Shown in pieces: positions 30,856 to 40,193 of a DNA stretch of 64,000 bases. The DNA is from Arthrobacter alpinus (GTDB lineage: Bacteria; Actinomycetota; Actinomycetes; Actinomycetales; Micrococcaceae): assembly GCF_001294625.1 (NCBI RefSeq), contig NZ_CP012677.1:744001-808000 (forward strand). Direction: 5' to 3'. Below the pieces are notes generated by a model, which saw only the letters and a list, made by a program, of their open reading frames with translations, was not told where the DNA came from and searched no databases. Made by a program: the position numbers and the translations under genes. How positions within the stretch are numbered: position 1 is the first letter of the stretch; each line of letters begins with the position of its first letter.

Positions 30856-32360
30856 GCGTTGACACCATTTTGAGCTTCGAAGAAGCCCTGGAAAAATACG
30901 ATCCCGTCCTAGGTTTTGAGGTTCACGTTGAACTGAACACCAAGACCAAGATGTTCTCCAGTGCCCCCAACGTCTTCGGCGACGAGCCCAACAGCAACGT
31001 CAACGAAGTGTGCCTGGGCCTGCCCGGCGTGCTCCCGGTTGTTAATAAGAAGGCCGTTGAGTCCTCGATCCTGATTGGTCTGGCGCTGAACTGCAAGATA
31101 GCCCCGCACAGCACCTTTGCGCGCAAGCAGTACTTCTACCCGGACACACCGAAAAACTTCCAGACCTCCCAGTACGATGACCCCATCTGCTACGACGGCT
31201 GGATCGACATTGAGCTCGAAGACGGCACGGTTTTCCATGTCGAGATTGAACGCGCCCACATGGAAGAGGACGCCGGAAAGCTGACCCACATGGGTGGGTC
31301 CACGGGTCGCATCCAGGGCGCCGACTACTCCCTGGTCGACTACAACCGTTCAGGTGTTCCGCTGGTTGAAATCGTCACCAAGACCATTGAAGGCGCCGGT
31401 TCGCGTGCGCCCGAGCTGGCCAAGGCGTATGTTGCTGCCATCCGGGAAATCGTGAAGAACTTGGGCGTTTCCGAGGCCAAGATGGAGCACGGCAACGTCC
31501 GTTGTGACGCCAACGTTTCCTTGCGCCCGTACGGCCAGGAAAAGTTCGGCACGCGGACCGAGACGAAGAACGTGAACTCCTTGCGCGCCGTCGAGAACGC
31601 TGTGAAGTTCGAGATCCAGCGCCATGCAGCCGTGCTGGATTCGGGTGTTTTGATCACGCAGGAAACCCGTCACTGGCACGAAGATACGAAGTCCACCACG
31701 TCCGGGCGGCCAAAGTCCGACGCCGACGACTACCGGTACTTCCCGGAGCCGGACTTGGTGCCCATCGTCACCACGCCCGAGTGGGTTGAGGAGTTGCGCT
31801 CCCGCCTGCCCGAGCCGCCGGCCGAGCGCCGCAAGCGCCTGCAGGCCGATTGGGGCTACACTGACCTGGAATTCCGTGACGTGGTCAACGCGGGCCTCAT
31901 GAGTGAGATCGAGGAGACTGTTGCCGCAGGTGCCTCGGCCGCCGCAGCCCGCAAGTGGTGGATGGGTGAGATCGCCCGCCGCGCCAAGCTGGCCGACGTC
32001 GACCCCGCCGCGCTGGGTGTGAGTCCTGCCGTGGTGGTGGAGATCGAGAAGCTGATCGCCTCCGGTGCCATCAACGACAAGCTGGCCCGCAAGGTGCTCG
32101 ACGGCGTGCTTGAGGGTGAAGGGACGCCCGCCGAGGTGGTGGCCAAGCGCGGACTGGCCGTGGTCTCCGACGACGGTGCCCTCCAGACCGCGATCGACGA
32201 AGCCTTGGCAGCCCAGCCCGACGTTGCCGAGAAGATCCGCGGCGGCAAGGTGCAGGCTGTTGGTGCCATTGTTGGCGGCGTCATGAAGGTCACCCGCGGA
32301 CAGGCCGACGCTGGCCGCGTGCGCGAGCTCATTCTGAAGACGCTCGGCGTCGAAGGGTAA
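30852..32360 (+). CDS. gatB: Asp-tRNA(Asn)/Glu-tRNA(Gln) amidotransferase subunit B
   Basis: GatB (502 residues) is the kinase/transamidase subunit that activates the tRNA-bound Glu or Asp and binds the tRNA. The [16 protein letters not shown] start, the [19 protein letters not shown] block and the [11 protein letters not shown] segment are diagnostic. The C-terminal YqeY-like tail domain is present. The ATG overlaps the gatA stop, and a strong terminator follows. Confidence 0.97.
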   Translation: MSVDTILSFEEALEKYDPVLGFEVHVELNTKTKMFSSAPNVFGDEPNSNVNEVCLGLPGVLPVVNKKAVESSILIGLALNCKIAPHSTFARKQYFYPDTPKNFQTSQYDDPICYDGWIDIELEDGTVFHVEIERAHMEEDAGKLTHMGGSTGRIQGADYSLVDYNRSGVPLVEIVTKTIEGAGSRAPELAKAYVAAIREIVKNLGVSEAKMEHGNVRCDANVSLRPYGQEKFGTRTETKNVNSLRAVENAVKFEIQRHAAVLDSGVLITQETRHWHEDTKSTTSGRPKSDADDYRYFPEPDLVPIVTTPEWVEELRSRLPEPPAERRKRLQADWGYTDLEFRDVVNAGLMSEIEETVAAGASAAAARKWWMGEIARRAKLADVDPAALGVSPAVVVEIEKLIASGAINDKLARKVLDGVLEGEGTPAEVVAKRGLAVVSDDGALQTAIDEALAAQPDVAEKIRGGKVQAVGAIVGGVMKVTRGQADAGRVRELILKTLGVEG

Positions 32361-32390
32361 GTTCGCCCGCCGCCGGTGAATCCGGTTTTT

Positions 32391-32428
32391 GAGCCGCAAC
32401 TCCTCACCGGGGTTGCGGCTCTTTGCTT
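32391..32428 (+). terminator. Rho-independent terminator of gatCAB
   Basis: GAGCCGCAAC (32391-32400) pairs perfectly over 10 bp with GTTGCGGCTC (32412-32421), with an 11-base loop, followed by TTTGCTTT. Confidence 0.9.
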
Positions 32429-32478
32429 TCCCTCTCTCATGAGTACGGCCTGGGGATTGTCCGTGGCAGGATGAAACC

Positions 32479-33246
32479 ATGAAACTTAGTTGGGAAACCC
32501 GGGCCCGCGTGCAGTTTGAGGGCGACGCCCACGTGATTGAGGACGCCTGCGGCTTCAACGGCGCCACGGCGTGGATCATTGACGGCGCAACGACGTTGCT
32601 GGAGCCGTTGGGAATGCCTGCGGCCAGCGATCCGCAGTGGTTGGCCCAGTTTCTGAGCATGGAATTTGCCAGGCTACGGTACGGCTGGGGGACCCAGGCC
32701 CAAATTGCAGCGGCCTTGCGTGCCGTGGATGAGCAAGCTTCGGTGTTGGTGGGTGGTGAACATGTCAGGTTCCCCAGTGCGGCACTGTCGGTGGCGACAC
32801 TCAATGCCGACGGCGTTGAAGTTGCTTCGCTGGCTGATTGCACAGTGGTGGTTCGGACGGACGACGGCGCCACCCACCTGGTGCGCGCCGAGCTGGCAGA
32901 TGCCAGGGTGGACGCCGCGGCAGACGGGAACCGGGCGGAACTGCTCAAGCGTGACCGCGAACTGCGCAACACCCCTGGACGGTTGTGGGTTGCCCGGCGC
33001 GAACCCGAAGCCGCCGACCACGCCCATGTGGTGCAGCTAGGTCACCCCGAACAAATGGTGATGGCCACCGATGGGGCCTGGCGCGCCGTCGACCTTGGCA
33101 TTGTTGCCGGCCCGGAGGAGTTCCTGGAACGCACGGGCAGCACGGTTGGCACGCTTGAGCTAATGTCTGAGCTCCGGCGCAAACAAGCGGAAATTTCTGA
33201 AGTGGCAGATGACGCCACCGTCATGACACTGGTACCTCGGCGCTAA
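32479..33246 (+). CDS. PP2C-like phosphatase family protein
   Basis: This 255-residue protein shows the outline of a PP2C fold: HVIEDACGF, AWIIDGATTLL, SVATLNADG, VMATDGAWRAV and the closing ADDATVMTL. The metal-binding Asp residues in IEDA, IDGA, TDGA and DDAT are kept. Unlike the phosphatase in the FHA cluster it has no tail and is monocistronic. A CAGGAT -10-like box 6 bases before the ATG suggests a leaderless message. Substrate unknown. Confidence 0.75.
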   Translation: MKLSWETRARVQFEGDAHVIEDACGFNGATAWIIDGATTLLEPLGMPAASDPQWLAQFLSMEFARLRYGWGTQAQIAAALRAVDEQASVLVGGEHVRFPSAALSVATLNADGVEVASLADCTVVVRTDDGATHLVRAELADARVDAAADGNRAELLKRDRELRNTPGRLWVARREPEAADHAHVVQLGHPEQMVMATDGAWRAVDLGIVAGPEEFLERTGSTVGTLELMSELRRKQAEISEVADDATVMTLVPRR

Positions 33247-33888
33247 GCCGGACGGTCTTTCGCCAAGGATCCAGCAGTGTCGGAGTTTCTGGCCGTGCCA
33301 GGGGCCACCGATATCATCCGGTGGATGCGAGGACTGGGTCAGTCCCGCAGGACGAATGATGCCTCCACTGATGGTTGAGGTCAGGTGTTGTGCACATGGC
33401 GGTCATGGGTATTAGAAAGTGTCTTACAACTAACGGTGAATCAACCGATTCAAGCTCAAGGTTGCGAAACATAGTTACGAGAATCCTTGGCCAAGGATCA
33501 TTTTGCATTATTCAGCGGAAATTTGGGGTCAGGTGTCAGCGTGGGAAAACTGGCCCGTGAGGCGTCGCTTATCCTCAGGGTTGCGGGACACCAGGATTAT
33601 TGGAGTTAGGGCCGTTCCCCAGTCAGGCTTGGCGTGGTTATGTCCTCTGGAGGGGAGTAGTGCCTCGCGGAAGTGTGTCAAAGTGTTGATTTTTCCTTCT
33701 TGGTGACGGGTAAATCGTCTTCTCTTGTGCCTCAGTTTCGTTGACCCATTAGGGGGCGTGCGAGCCGTAGCGGCAGAGTCGAAGGAGAAAAGTTTTTTTA
33801 CTCCTCCTAACCTTTGGTTCTCAGGGTTTTCCCAGATTCAAGTCAAAATTCACAGGTTACTTTTAGGTAGGAGCGGAAGGGTGAGCGG
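33247..33888. other. AT-rich gap without a recognisable gene
   Basis: This 642-bp gap has no open frame with convincing coding character. From about 33370 it is clearly richer in A and T than the flanks; for example 25 of 60 bases are G or C in 33421-33480. Short frames of ~60 codons exist on both strands but resemble nothing known. It begins the accessory-looking segment and could be decayed foreign DNA. The final ~50 bp probably carry the promoter of the lipoprotein gene. Confidence 0.6.
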
Positions 33889-34371
33889 ATGAAGCCGATT
33901 GGTAAATTCGCAGTAGGAAGTGTGGCACTGGCAACTGTCGCAACTCTGGGGGCTTGTACTGGAGTAAATGCACCAGTTTCGGCCTCTACATCTACGTCTG
34001 CAAGTACAACTGGCTCTTCATCGGTATCAATGCCGAGCGATGAAACCGTCTTTGGCGCTCAGTCAAAGGTTCTTCTTGGCCAGAATCCAACTGCTTCTGT
34101 AGTTCAAACAAGCACTGGCGAAGGGGATAAAACCTTCACTATTCCTGCCCTGCCTGAAGGAAAGACACGGATCGGGTTAGTCATTAACTGCTCTTCTGGG
34201 GACTGGAAAGTGCATATTGACCAAGTGACACCTGCTAGCAGTGGTGCACTTTGTTCGCTGGACATCACACCTTCAGCGGACTTCCCTGTTGATAATCCTG
34301 AGAAAGAAAACAAGCTCTCGATTAATGCTCAAAGCTCAGCAAAATATTGGATCACAATTTTTTACAAGTAA
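33889..34371 (+). CDS. Putative small lipoprotein of unknown function
   Basis: The product is 160 residues. A positively charged start and hydrophobic stretch end in a lipobox (L-G-A-C, Cys at residue 24), followed by a Ser/Thr-rich spacer to about 50. The mature part has two more Cys (NCSSGDW and GALCSLD), possibly a disulfide. Codon use is far less GC-biased than in neighbouring genes, which points to horizontal transfer. AGGAGCGGAAGGG lies before the ATG. No family is recognised. Confidence 0.7.
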   Translation: MKPIGKFAVGSVALATVATLGACTGVNAPVSASTSTSASTTGSSSVSMPSDETVFGAQSKVLLGQNPTASVVQTSTGEGDKTFTIPALPEGKTRIGLVINCSSGDWKVHIDQVTPASSGALCSLDITPSADFPVDNPEKENKLSINAQSSAKYWITIFYK

Positions 34372-34411
34372 TTAAACTAGTCAGGAAGAGACGGCTTGAC
34401 ACCGCCCCGGT

Positions 34412-34417
34412 TAGGAT
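34412..34417 (+). promoter_or_regulatory. -10 box of a leaderless gene
   Basis: TAGGAT ends 7 bases before the ATG at 34425. A TTGACA at 34396-34401 is present but too close to act as a standard -35. Confidence 0.45.
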
Positions 34418-34424
34418 AGGTCCC

Positions 34425-34742
34425 ATGTCTAAGCGGTCTAAGTCTCAATTAGCTCGACGCAATCAGCGTCGCGCGTCACCCGGGGTGGCATCTACCAAAG
34501 CTGTGAAGAGTGAGCCGTTGCGTTTGCGCACGAAGGTTTTCTGGATTATTTCCACAGCCATTTACGTGGCGTCAATACTGGTGCCCGCAATTATGGGTTT
34601 CGGGACGTGGATGTTGGTAGACATCATTTTGGTGCCGATCCTGGCTCTCATGGCTTTCGCCGTGATACTGGGGGATCAGACGCCCGACGGCAGTATTCTC
34701 AGCGGAGGGGTTGACTCTTACAGCGGCGGAGGAGACTACTGA
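34425..34742 (+). CDS. Small membrane protein with two helices
   Basis: This is a 105-residue protein. A basic N-terminus (MSKRSKSQLARRNQRR) is followed by two hydrophobic helices at about 45-90 and a Gly/Ser/Tyr-rich tail (YSGGGDY). The frame is open upstream into the lipoprotein gene, but the ATG at 34425 follows a -10 box and begins the basic segment. Topology suggests both ends are cytoplasmic. No family is recognised. Confidence 0.6.
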   Translation: MSKRSKSQLARRNQRRASPGVASTKAVKSEPLRLRTKVFWIISTAIYVASILVPAIMGFGTWMLVDIILVPILALMAFAVILGDQTPDGSILSGGVDSYSGGGDY

Positions 34743-35082
34743 CCAGCTGGACACCACCGCGCCGTGCAGGTTCCGGCCGCTGGCACAGCATGCAACCAGC
34801 GTGGCACCGTTTCTTAGTCTGCATCTCATAAACGATCGCCAAACGGCCCCTATATGGCGCTCCCTCTGTGGTTGGATGTCTCGTAACCGAAGTGCCTTGC
34901 AACCCCATGGGTTACAAGACGTTGAGGGTGATGAAGTGAGGGCACTCGGTCACCGGCCGCGGCACCGGAGCGGTATCACTGGATAGTAGCGGTGCCTGTT
35001 TGTTAAAGCGGCAGGTAAGGGGACATATTTATCCGTTGAAGGACCTTTTGGGCGACGACATTTCTCTCACGTCGGATCGGCT
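34743..35082. other. Gap with no recognisable gene
   Basis: The 340 bp lie between the small membrane protein and the 3' end of the minus-strand permease. I see no coding pattern, tRNA or clear terminator. The region keeps the moderate AT content of the segment to its left. Confidence 0.5.
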
Positions 35083-36246
35083 CTAGCTGGCTGGTTGCGC
35101 GAAAAGTGTGATTGCCAGGAGCAGGAGGGCGAGCGCGGCGAAGCCACACTTCCGGAAGAATCCCGAGGTAGTCCGAAAGGCGATGGCGGCCTCAACGGCG
35201 TAGTACGCCGCAAAAGCACGGGAGGCGATCGTGACCAGGGTGAAGGTGGGAATCGTGGCGGCGATCGCGATCGCCGCCACCCCGCTGATCAGGTAGGGCC
35301 GGGGGCCACTAAACCATCTGTTCAGGGCTGTGAGGTTGCCTTTTGTCGCTTCGGTGTCGGCGATCGCTGCACTGAATTGGCTCAGAACCGCGGACAACAC
35401 TAGGGGCAGCGCCAGCCACGGTGCGATACGGTCTGTGATGTTCAGCAGTGTGATGTCCGGGCCCGCAGCTGTTCCGAGCCCCATGACGGGGGTGGCCACG
35501 GCGACGAACCCAATATAAATCGATGCGGATACCAGTTGCGCTGCCCGTGAAGCCCGCACCCGGGTGACGGCATCATAGCGGTGGCCGAGGTAGCGCACGG
35601 TTTCGAATCCCTGAACGGTGATCACCAGACCGCCCAGAATCAAAAGGGCTTCCAGGGGCCCGGCCGGTGGCTGCGATGGAAGCCTGAGATCGGAGGAGCT
35701 GAGCAAGACGCCGTCGTGAAGGAGTAGGACACCCCCTAGGACCGTGGTGAGCAGGAGTACCGCAGCCAAGGATATCCTGTCGATCCGGTCAAGTCCCTTG
35801 AATCCCCGGAAGATGCCGATTGTCATGATCAACACAACAGAAGCGCAGGCAATCACCGCTTCCAGGATCGCCGAACCAGCGGGAATGAAGAAGCCCACCA
35901 TGTATTGGGCCATGATCCGCAGGTAGAGGGCGACTGAGATAACGTACGCGACGACGATCACCGCATCCCCCAGCCGGCCCAGTCGCCCGGTCAACGAGTC
36001 CAGAGTGCCATCCGTCTTCTGCTGCCCTATTACGGTGACGTTATGTCGGATAACGGTACCTACGAGCCAAGCAAACGCGCAGATCCCGATCGCACCGAAG
36101 ACGGCAAAGACGCCAAGTGACCGCTCCAGAATGGGAGCGATGATCAGAAGCCCGGATCCGAGAATTGACGCCAACGGGGTCACTGTCGCGCTGGTAACGC
36201 CGCGGACCGTGGCCCACCTGCTCAGTGGCTTCCCGCGCTCAGGCAT
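35083..36246 (-). CDS. APC-superfamily-like permease
   Basis: This 387-residue protein has about ten to eleven hydrophobic helices. The first helix region (TPLASILGSGLLIIAP) resembles the discontinuous first helix of amino-acid/polyamine/organocation transporters, and GLVITVQGFETVRYLG resembles their sixth-helix region. It is shorter than the usual 12-helix members (450-500 residues). Substrate unknown. It lies downstream of a small unknown gene and the formylglycine-generating enzyme gene, all on the minus strand. Confidence 0.65.
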   Translation of the reverse strand: MPERGKPLSRWATVRGVTSATVTPLASILGSGLLIIAPILERSLGVFAVFGAIGICAFAWLVGTVIRHNVTVIGQQKTDGTLDSLTGRLGRLGDAVIVVAYVISVALYLRIMAQYMVGFFIPAGSAILEAVIACASVVLIMTIGIFRGFKGLDRIDRISLAAVLLLTTVLGGVLLLHDGVLLSSSDLRLPSQPPAGPLEALLILGGLVITVQGFETVRYLGHRYDAVTRVRASRAAQLVSASIYIGFVAVATPVMGLGTAAGPDITLLNITDRIAPWLALPLVLSAVLSQFSAAIADTEATKGNLTALNRWFSGPRPYLISGVAAIAIAATIPTFTLVTIASRAFAAYYAVEAAIAFRTTSGFFRKCGFAALALLLLAITLFAQPAS

Positions 36247-36270
36247 TGTCCATCAATCGGTAGTGAGATC

Positions 36271-36456
36271 TCATCGATGTTCGTGCACCGGCCACGACTG
36301 CTGGCGGTCAGTCCGGTAAGGGTGGGCCTGGTAAATGTGCCTGGCCAGGGGCTGAGTCTTGATTCGCAGGGCCATGACCTCGTCACCCGTTTCGAGGATC
36401 GTCCCGCTCCACCAAAGCTGGCTTCCGAATCCATCGCTCATAGTGCCCTCTCTCAC
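36271..36456 (-). CDS. Small conserved-looking protein of unknown function
   Basis: Up to 61 residues; a second ATG at 36441 would give 56 and has GAGAGGG upstream. Third positions are strongly G/C, as in real genes here, and it sits 24 bp before the permease in the same direction. The sequence is rich in Trp, His and Arg (FGSQLWWSGT; SWPVHEHR) with no membrane helix. It may be a small protein or the remnant of a larger one. Confidence 0.45.
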   Translation of the reverse strand: MREGTMSDGFGSQLWWSGTILETGDEVMALRIKTQPLARHIYQAHPYRTDRQQSWPVHEHR

Positions 36457-36853
36457 CGGGAGATGGATTCACCCCAGCATCCACTTCCAGGAAGTGCTCC
36501 GATGGGATGCGTGTCCCTACTTGCTGGAAGTCTACGCCCACATGTCCTCCCCGCTGCGGGTGGCTCCCCGCAGGGCGCACTCATCGTTTGAGCGCAATGT
36601 GGTGGCACTTGCAGGGTCGTAGGTGGCTCAGTCTTCAACCGCCACCGACAACGTCAGGACACGGCTCTTGGCCCACCGTCGTGGCGGTGCGGCCCTAGTT
36701 CGTTCCCTCGTTACGCCATCCACCATCGGCAACACGAACCCCGAAAGGAGCGCCCCGCTGTTCAGTGTCAGTCGCAGACAGTGTCAGCCACGGACAAGGC
36801 TGGCCGCGGTGAGACGCGAAAGGGTACGGTGCCGACTCGTAAATAGGCAGCAG
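36457..36853. other. Gap with no recognisable gene
   Basis: The 397 bp between the formylglycine-generating enzyme and the small gene hold several overlapping short frames on both strands, none with family features. A decayed gene is possible but I cannot identify one. Confidence 0.45.
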
Positions 36854-37855
36854 CTAGGGTGCGGAGACTGTCCGGAATCCACAGTTCCCACTGGCCGACT
36901 CGGGGGAGTTAGAGCTTCGCGCAGCTAGCCGGTAACGATTGCAGTAGGAGTCATGGCACAGGTAAGAGCCGCCGCGCATCACGCGTCCGCGCCCAATGGT
37001 CGGCCCCACGGGATCGGCCACGGTCCCCAAAGCAAGGCAGGACTTGTAGTACTTGGGCAGGAACCAGTCCGCGCACCACTCCCACACGTTTCCGCTGGTT
37101 TGAAAGAGACCATAGCCATTGGGGGAGAAAAAACGGGCAGGGGCTGTCGTGAGAAAGCCGTCTTCAACAGTGTTTTCCGTGGGGAAGGTGCCCTGCCAAA
37201 TATTGCAGCGATGCTCCAGTTCGCCGTTTGCCTGCACGCCGTGCAAGTCGTTGCCCCACGGGTAGCGGGACTGCTCAAGTCCGCCACGCGCAGCGAATTC
37301 CCACTGTGCTTCCGTGGGCAAAGCCCGGCCAGCCCATTCGCAGTAGGCGAGGGCGTCCGTGTGGGAAACCTGGGTCACCGGGTGGTCAGGAATGTCCTGC
37401 CATGAAGAAAGGGGTCCCATCGGGTGCGCCCAGTCAGCGCCGCGGACATTGAGCCACCACGGCGTTCCGGCTGCGGTTCCCAGAACATCTGCGGGCGACG
37501 ACTGAACGGCCATGTGAAAAACGGCGGAGGTGCCGTATACCTCGGACTCCGTGCGGTATCCGGTTTCATCAACAAAAGCTGCGAATTGTTCGTTGCTGAC
37601 GGCAGTTACATCAATGGAGAAGGGGGAAACCTGGACCTGGTGCACTGGTGTCTCGCCGTCGGCGGGGTAGCCCTCGTCGAAGGGGTCGCCCATCATAAAG
37701 GTGCCGCCAGCAATGAGTACTTCCTCATGCGCGGGCCGAACTAGGGACACTGCAGCAGAGACTGCGGAATTCACCACGGGTGCCGCCGCGGAGCCTGGCT
37801 CGGCCTGAGATATTGCTTCGTTGGGGCGTCCGGACGGGCTGCAGCAGGAAGACAA
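36854..37855 (-). CDS. Formylglycine-generating enzyme (SUMF1/EgtB fold)
   Basis: This 333-residue protein has the FGE-sulfatase domain from about residue 45: GGTFMMGD, AYCEWAGRALPTEAQWEFAA, GNVWEWCADWF and RVMRGGSYLCHDSYCNRYR. The last block carries the two active-site cysteines spaced as in genuine formylglycine-generating enzymes, which oxidise a Cys of sulfatases to formylglycine. The start is a TTG after AGAGGAG. The N-terminus has a CC pair and an Ala/Ser-rich stretch. No sulfatase is encoded in the window, so its client is elsewhere or outside the view. Confidence 0.88.
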   Translation of the reverse strand: MSSCCSPSGRPNEAISQAEPGSAAAPVVNSAVSAAVSLVRPAHEEVLIAGGTFMMGDPFDEGYPADGETPVHQVQVSPFSIDVTAVSNEQFAAFVDETGYRTESEVYGTSAVFHMAVQSSPADVLGTAAGTPWWLNVRGADWAHPMGPLSSWQDIPDHPVTQVSHTDALAYCEWAGRALPTEAQWEFAARGGLEQSRYPWGNDLHGVQANGELEHRCNIWQGTFPTENTVEDGFLTTAPARFFSPNGYGLFQTSGNVWEWCADWFLPKYYKSCLALGTVADPVGPTIGRGRVMRGGSYLCHDSYCNRYRLAARSSNSPESASGNCGFRTVSAP

Positions 37856-38020
37856 TTCTTCTCCTCTATGATTTCAGGCTATAAGTTCAGTCAATGAGTT
37901 CAGGCGGTCGAGCCGTCGGGGCTCGCGCGGCCAGGCACCATTGCGTGTACCTTGCAACTAGTTTGCCGTGTGGCCGTCAGCGAACGCGTATCGCGCACCC
38001 GTGCAATTCGATTCGGCGGC

Positions 38021-38968
38021 TCAGTCGTGGACCATGTCGGCCATGACGTGTTGCAGGGCCTGGGACACCAGCATCACGGAGGTGCGCTTCAGATTTTCCG
38101 GACGCACCAGCAGGTCAATCCGGCGTCGTGTGCTGATGCCCGTCAGGGGGCGTAGCGTCACCCCGGGGTTCAAGGCCGGGCTGGAGGTGTATCGGGGGAG
38201 CAGGCCAATGACGTCACCCGTGGAGACCAGCGCCGCCACCGTGGAGTAGTCGTTGATCCTGTGCACCACGTTCACCGGCCGGCTCGCCACGGCTCCAATC
38301 GCACTGAGCACGTCCGCTGGCGAGTACCCGCTCCTGCTCGCCACCCACGGATACTGCACCACGTCGTCCGCGGACAACGCGTCCTTGGCTGCTAGGGGGT
38401 GGCCCACCGCCAGCGCAATGTCCAGCGGTTCGTGGGCCAGCGGGATAACTCGGATCTTGTTCTCCGGCCAGGCGGGACTGTGGTCCATCCTGTGGGCCAG
38501 CACCAGATCGTACCGGGCCGTCAGTGCTGGGAAGTCGTGCTGCGCCACGTCCTCATCGCTTAACCGGACCCCCGGCACCCCGCCCGACGCACCGGCGTCG
38601 TCCAAGTCCAGGGTATTGCGCAGGCCGGCCAGATGTCGCACCAGCGGCCCAAACAGGGCTTGCCCGGCGCTGTGAAAGCCACTGAGAGAGACGGTGCCGT
38701 GGCGATCGTGCTGGTAGGCACCAATGGCGGCCTTGGCGGTGGCCATGGCGTTGATGACCTCGGCACCGGCGTCGGCCAGGACCTGCCCGGCCTCGGTGAG
38801 CACCAGATTGCGTCCGTCCTTGCGGGTCAACGGCGTGTCCACCTGGCGTTGGAGTAGCGATATTTGCTGGGAGACGGCGGACGGGGTGACGGACATAGTC
38901 TCGGCGACCGCCTTGACGCTGCCCAGCTCGCCGAGTTCGCGCAGCATCTGAAGTTGGTGAAGTTCCAC
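38021..38968 (-). CDS. LysR-family transcriptional regulator
   Basis: This 315-residue protein has an N-terminal winged HTH (LQMLRELGELGSVKAVAETM, then TPSAVSQQISLLQRQ) and a C-terminal ligand-binding domain. It is transcribed away from tdh-kbl with about 80 bp between starts, so it probably controls threonine degradation and itself; this is inferred from position. A pair of dyads lies in the shared gap. Confidence 0.9.
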   Translation of the reverse strand: MELHQLQMLRELGELGSVKAVAETMSVTPSAVSQQISLLQRQVDTPLTRKDGRNLVLTEAGQVLADAGAEVINAMATAKAAIGAYQHDRHGTVSLSGFHSAGQALFGPLVRHLAGLRNTLDLDDAGASGGVPGVRLSDEDVAQHDFPALTARYDLVLAHRMDHSPAWPENKIRVIPLAHEPLDIALAVGHPLAAKDALSADDVVQYPWVASRSGYSPADVLSAIGAVASRPVNVVHRINDYSTVAALVSTGDVIGLLPRYTSSPALNPGVTLRPLTGISTRRRIDLLVRPENLKRTSVMLVSQALQHVMADMVHD

Positions 38969-38980
38969 ACCGCAACAATA

Positions 38981-39034
38981 CCATTTAGTTTGAGCTTAAT
39001 CGATGATGGAGTATATTTCGATTGTGCTAAATGG
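38981..39034. promoter_or_regulatory. Dyad-rich control region between lysR and tdh
   Basis: CCATTTAG (38981-38988) and CTAAATGG (39027-39034) form perfect inverted arms. Inside them AATCGA (38999-39004) and TCGATT (39018-39023) form another dyad. The region is AT-rich and spans both promoters, as expected for a LysR-type operator. Confidence 0.5.
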
Positions 39035-39048
39035 TTTGGCGGGCTCTA

Positions 39049-40107
39049 ATGGAAACCATGAAAGCACTTTATAAGTCCGGCGCCCACGCAGGATTCGAAC
39101 TCGTTGACCGCCCCGAACCCACCACCGGCGTGCGGGAGGTAAAGATCAAAGTGGCCACCACTGGGCTGTGTGGCACCGACCTGCACATCCAGGCCTGGGA
39201 CGCCTGGGCCGCGGCAACCATCAACGCCCCGCTGATTGCCGGGCATGAATTTTACGGCGAGGTGGTGGAGGTCGGTGCTGACGTCCATGACATCAAGGTG
39301 GGTGAGAAGGTCTCCGGTGAAGGCCACGTGGTGTGCGGCATGTGCCGCAACTGCCGTGCCGGGCGCCGCCACATGTGCATCAACACCATCTCCGTGGGTG
39401 TGCAGCGCGACGGCGCGTTTGCCGAGTATGTGGTGATCCCCGAATCCAACGTGTGGGTCCACCACGACCCCTCCATCACCCCGGAACTGGGCGCCATCTT
39501 CGACCCCCTGGGCAATGCCGTCCACACGGCTCTCAGCTTCGGCCTGGTGGGCGAGGACGTGCTCATCACAGGTGCCGGACCCATCGGGCTAATGGCAGTC
39601 GCCGTCGCCCGCCACGCAGGCGCACGCAAAATTGCTATTACCGACGTCTCCGAACCGCGCCTGGCCATGGCTGCGGCCATGGGTGTCGACCTGGCCGTCA
39701 ATGTCGCCACGACTCGCCTGAAGGAAGCACAACTTCATTTGGGCATGCGCGAGGGCTTCGACATCGGCTTGGAAATGTCCGGCCACCCCACCGCGCTGCC
39801 GGAAATGATCGACAACATGAACCACGGCGGGCGCATCGCCATGCTGGGCCTGCCGAGCCAGTCGATTGACATCAACTGGGGCAAAGTGGTCACTCACATG
39901 CTCACCCTGAAGGGTATCTACGGCCGGGAAATGTTCGAGACCTGGTACGCCATGAGTGCCATGCTTTCCTCCAACCCGGTCCTGCGCAAGGCCGTTGCCT
40001 CCGTGGTCACCGACGTCCTGCCCGCCACCGAATGGGAGCAGGCCTTCGAGATCGCCAAGTCCGGCAGCGGCGGCAAGGTCGTCCTCGACTGGTCCGTCTT
40101 CTCCTAA
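39049..40107 (+). CDS. tdh: L-threonine 3-dehydrogenase
   Basis: This zinc-dependent dehydrogenase oxidises threonine to 2-amino-3-ketobutyrate with NAD+. The catalytic zinc region ([21 protein letters not shown]), the structural zinc loop ([15 protein letters not shown]) and the Rossmann motif ([13 protein letters not shown]) are all present. Starts at 39031, 39049 and 39058 are in frame; I prefer 39049, with GGCGGG five bases upstream, giving 352 residues. The next gene, kbl, completes the pathway. Confidence 0.95.
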   Translation: METMKALYKSGAHAGFELVDRPEPTTGVREVKIKVATTGLCGTDLHIQAWDAWAAATINAPLIAGHEFYGEVVEVGADVHDIKVGEKVSGEGHVVCGMCRNCRAGRRHMCINTISVGVQRDGAFAEYVVIPESNVWVHHDPSITPELGAIFDPLGNAVHTALSFGLVGEDVLITGAGPIGLMAVAVARHAGARKIAITDVSEPRLAMAAAMGVDLAVNVATTRLKEAQLHLGMREGFDIGLEMSGHPTALPEMIDNMNHGGRIAMLGLPSQSIDINWGKVVTHMLTLKGIYGREMFETWYAMSAMLSSNPVLRKAVASVVTDVLPATEWEQAFEIAKSGSGGKVVLDWSVFS

Positions 40108-40193
40108 CCCACCCCCAGCAATTCTTGGCACGACGGCAGAACCCGCCTTCCGCCGTCGTCCGTCCCACCCGTTACGTAACCAAGGAGCCCATC

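Noticed and set aside
31350..32972. 540-codon minus-strand frame across gatB, the terminator and the PP2C-like gene
   Set aside because: Spans three well-supported plus-strand features and has no family signature.
34860..34930. Possible tRNA-like folding near a CCCATGGGTTACAAG stretch
   Set aside because: No acceptor stem, T-loop (GGTTCGAATCC type) or full cloverleaf could be found.
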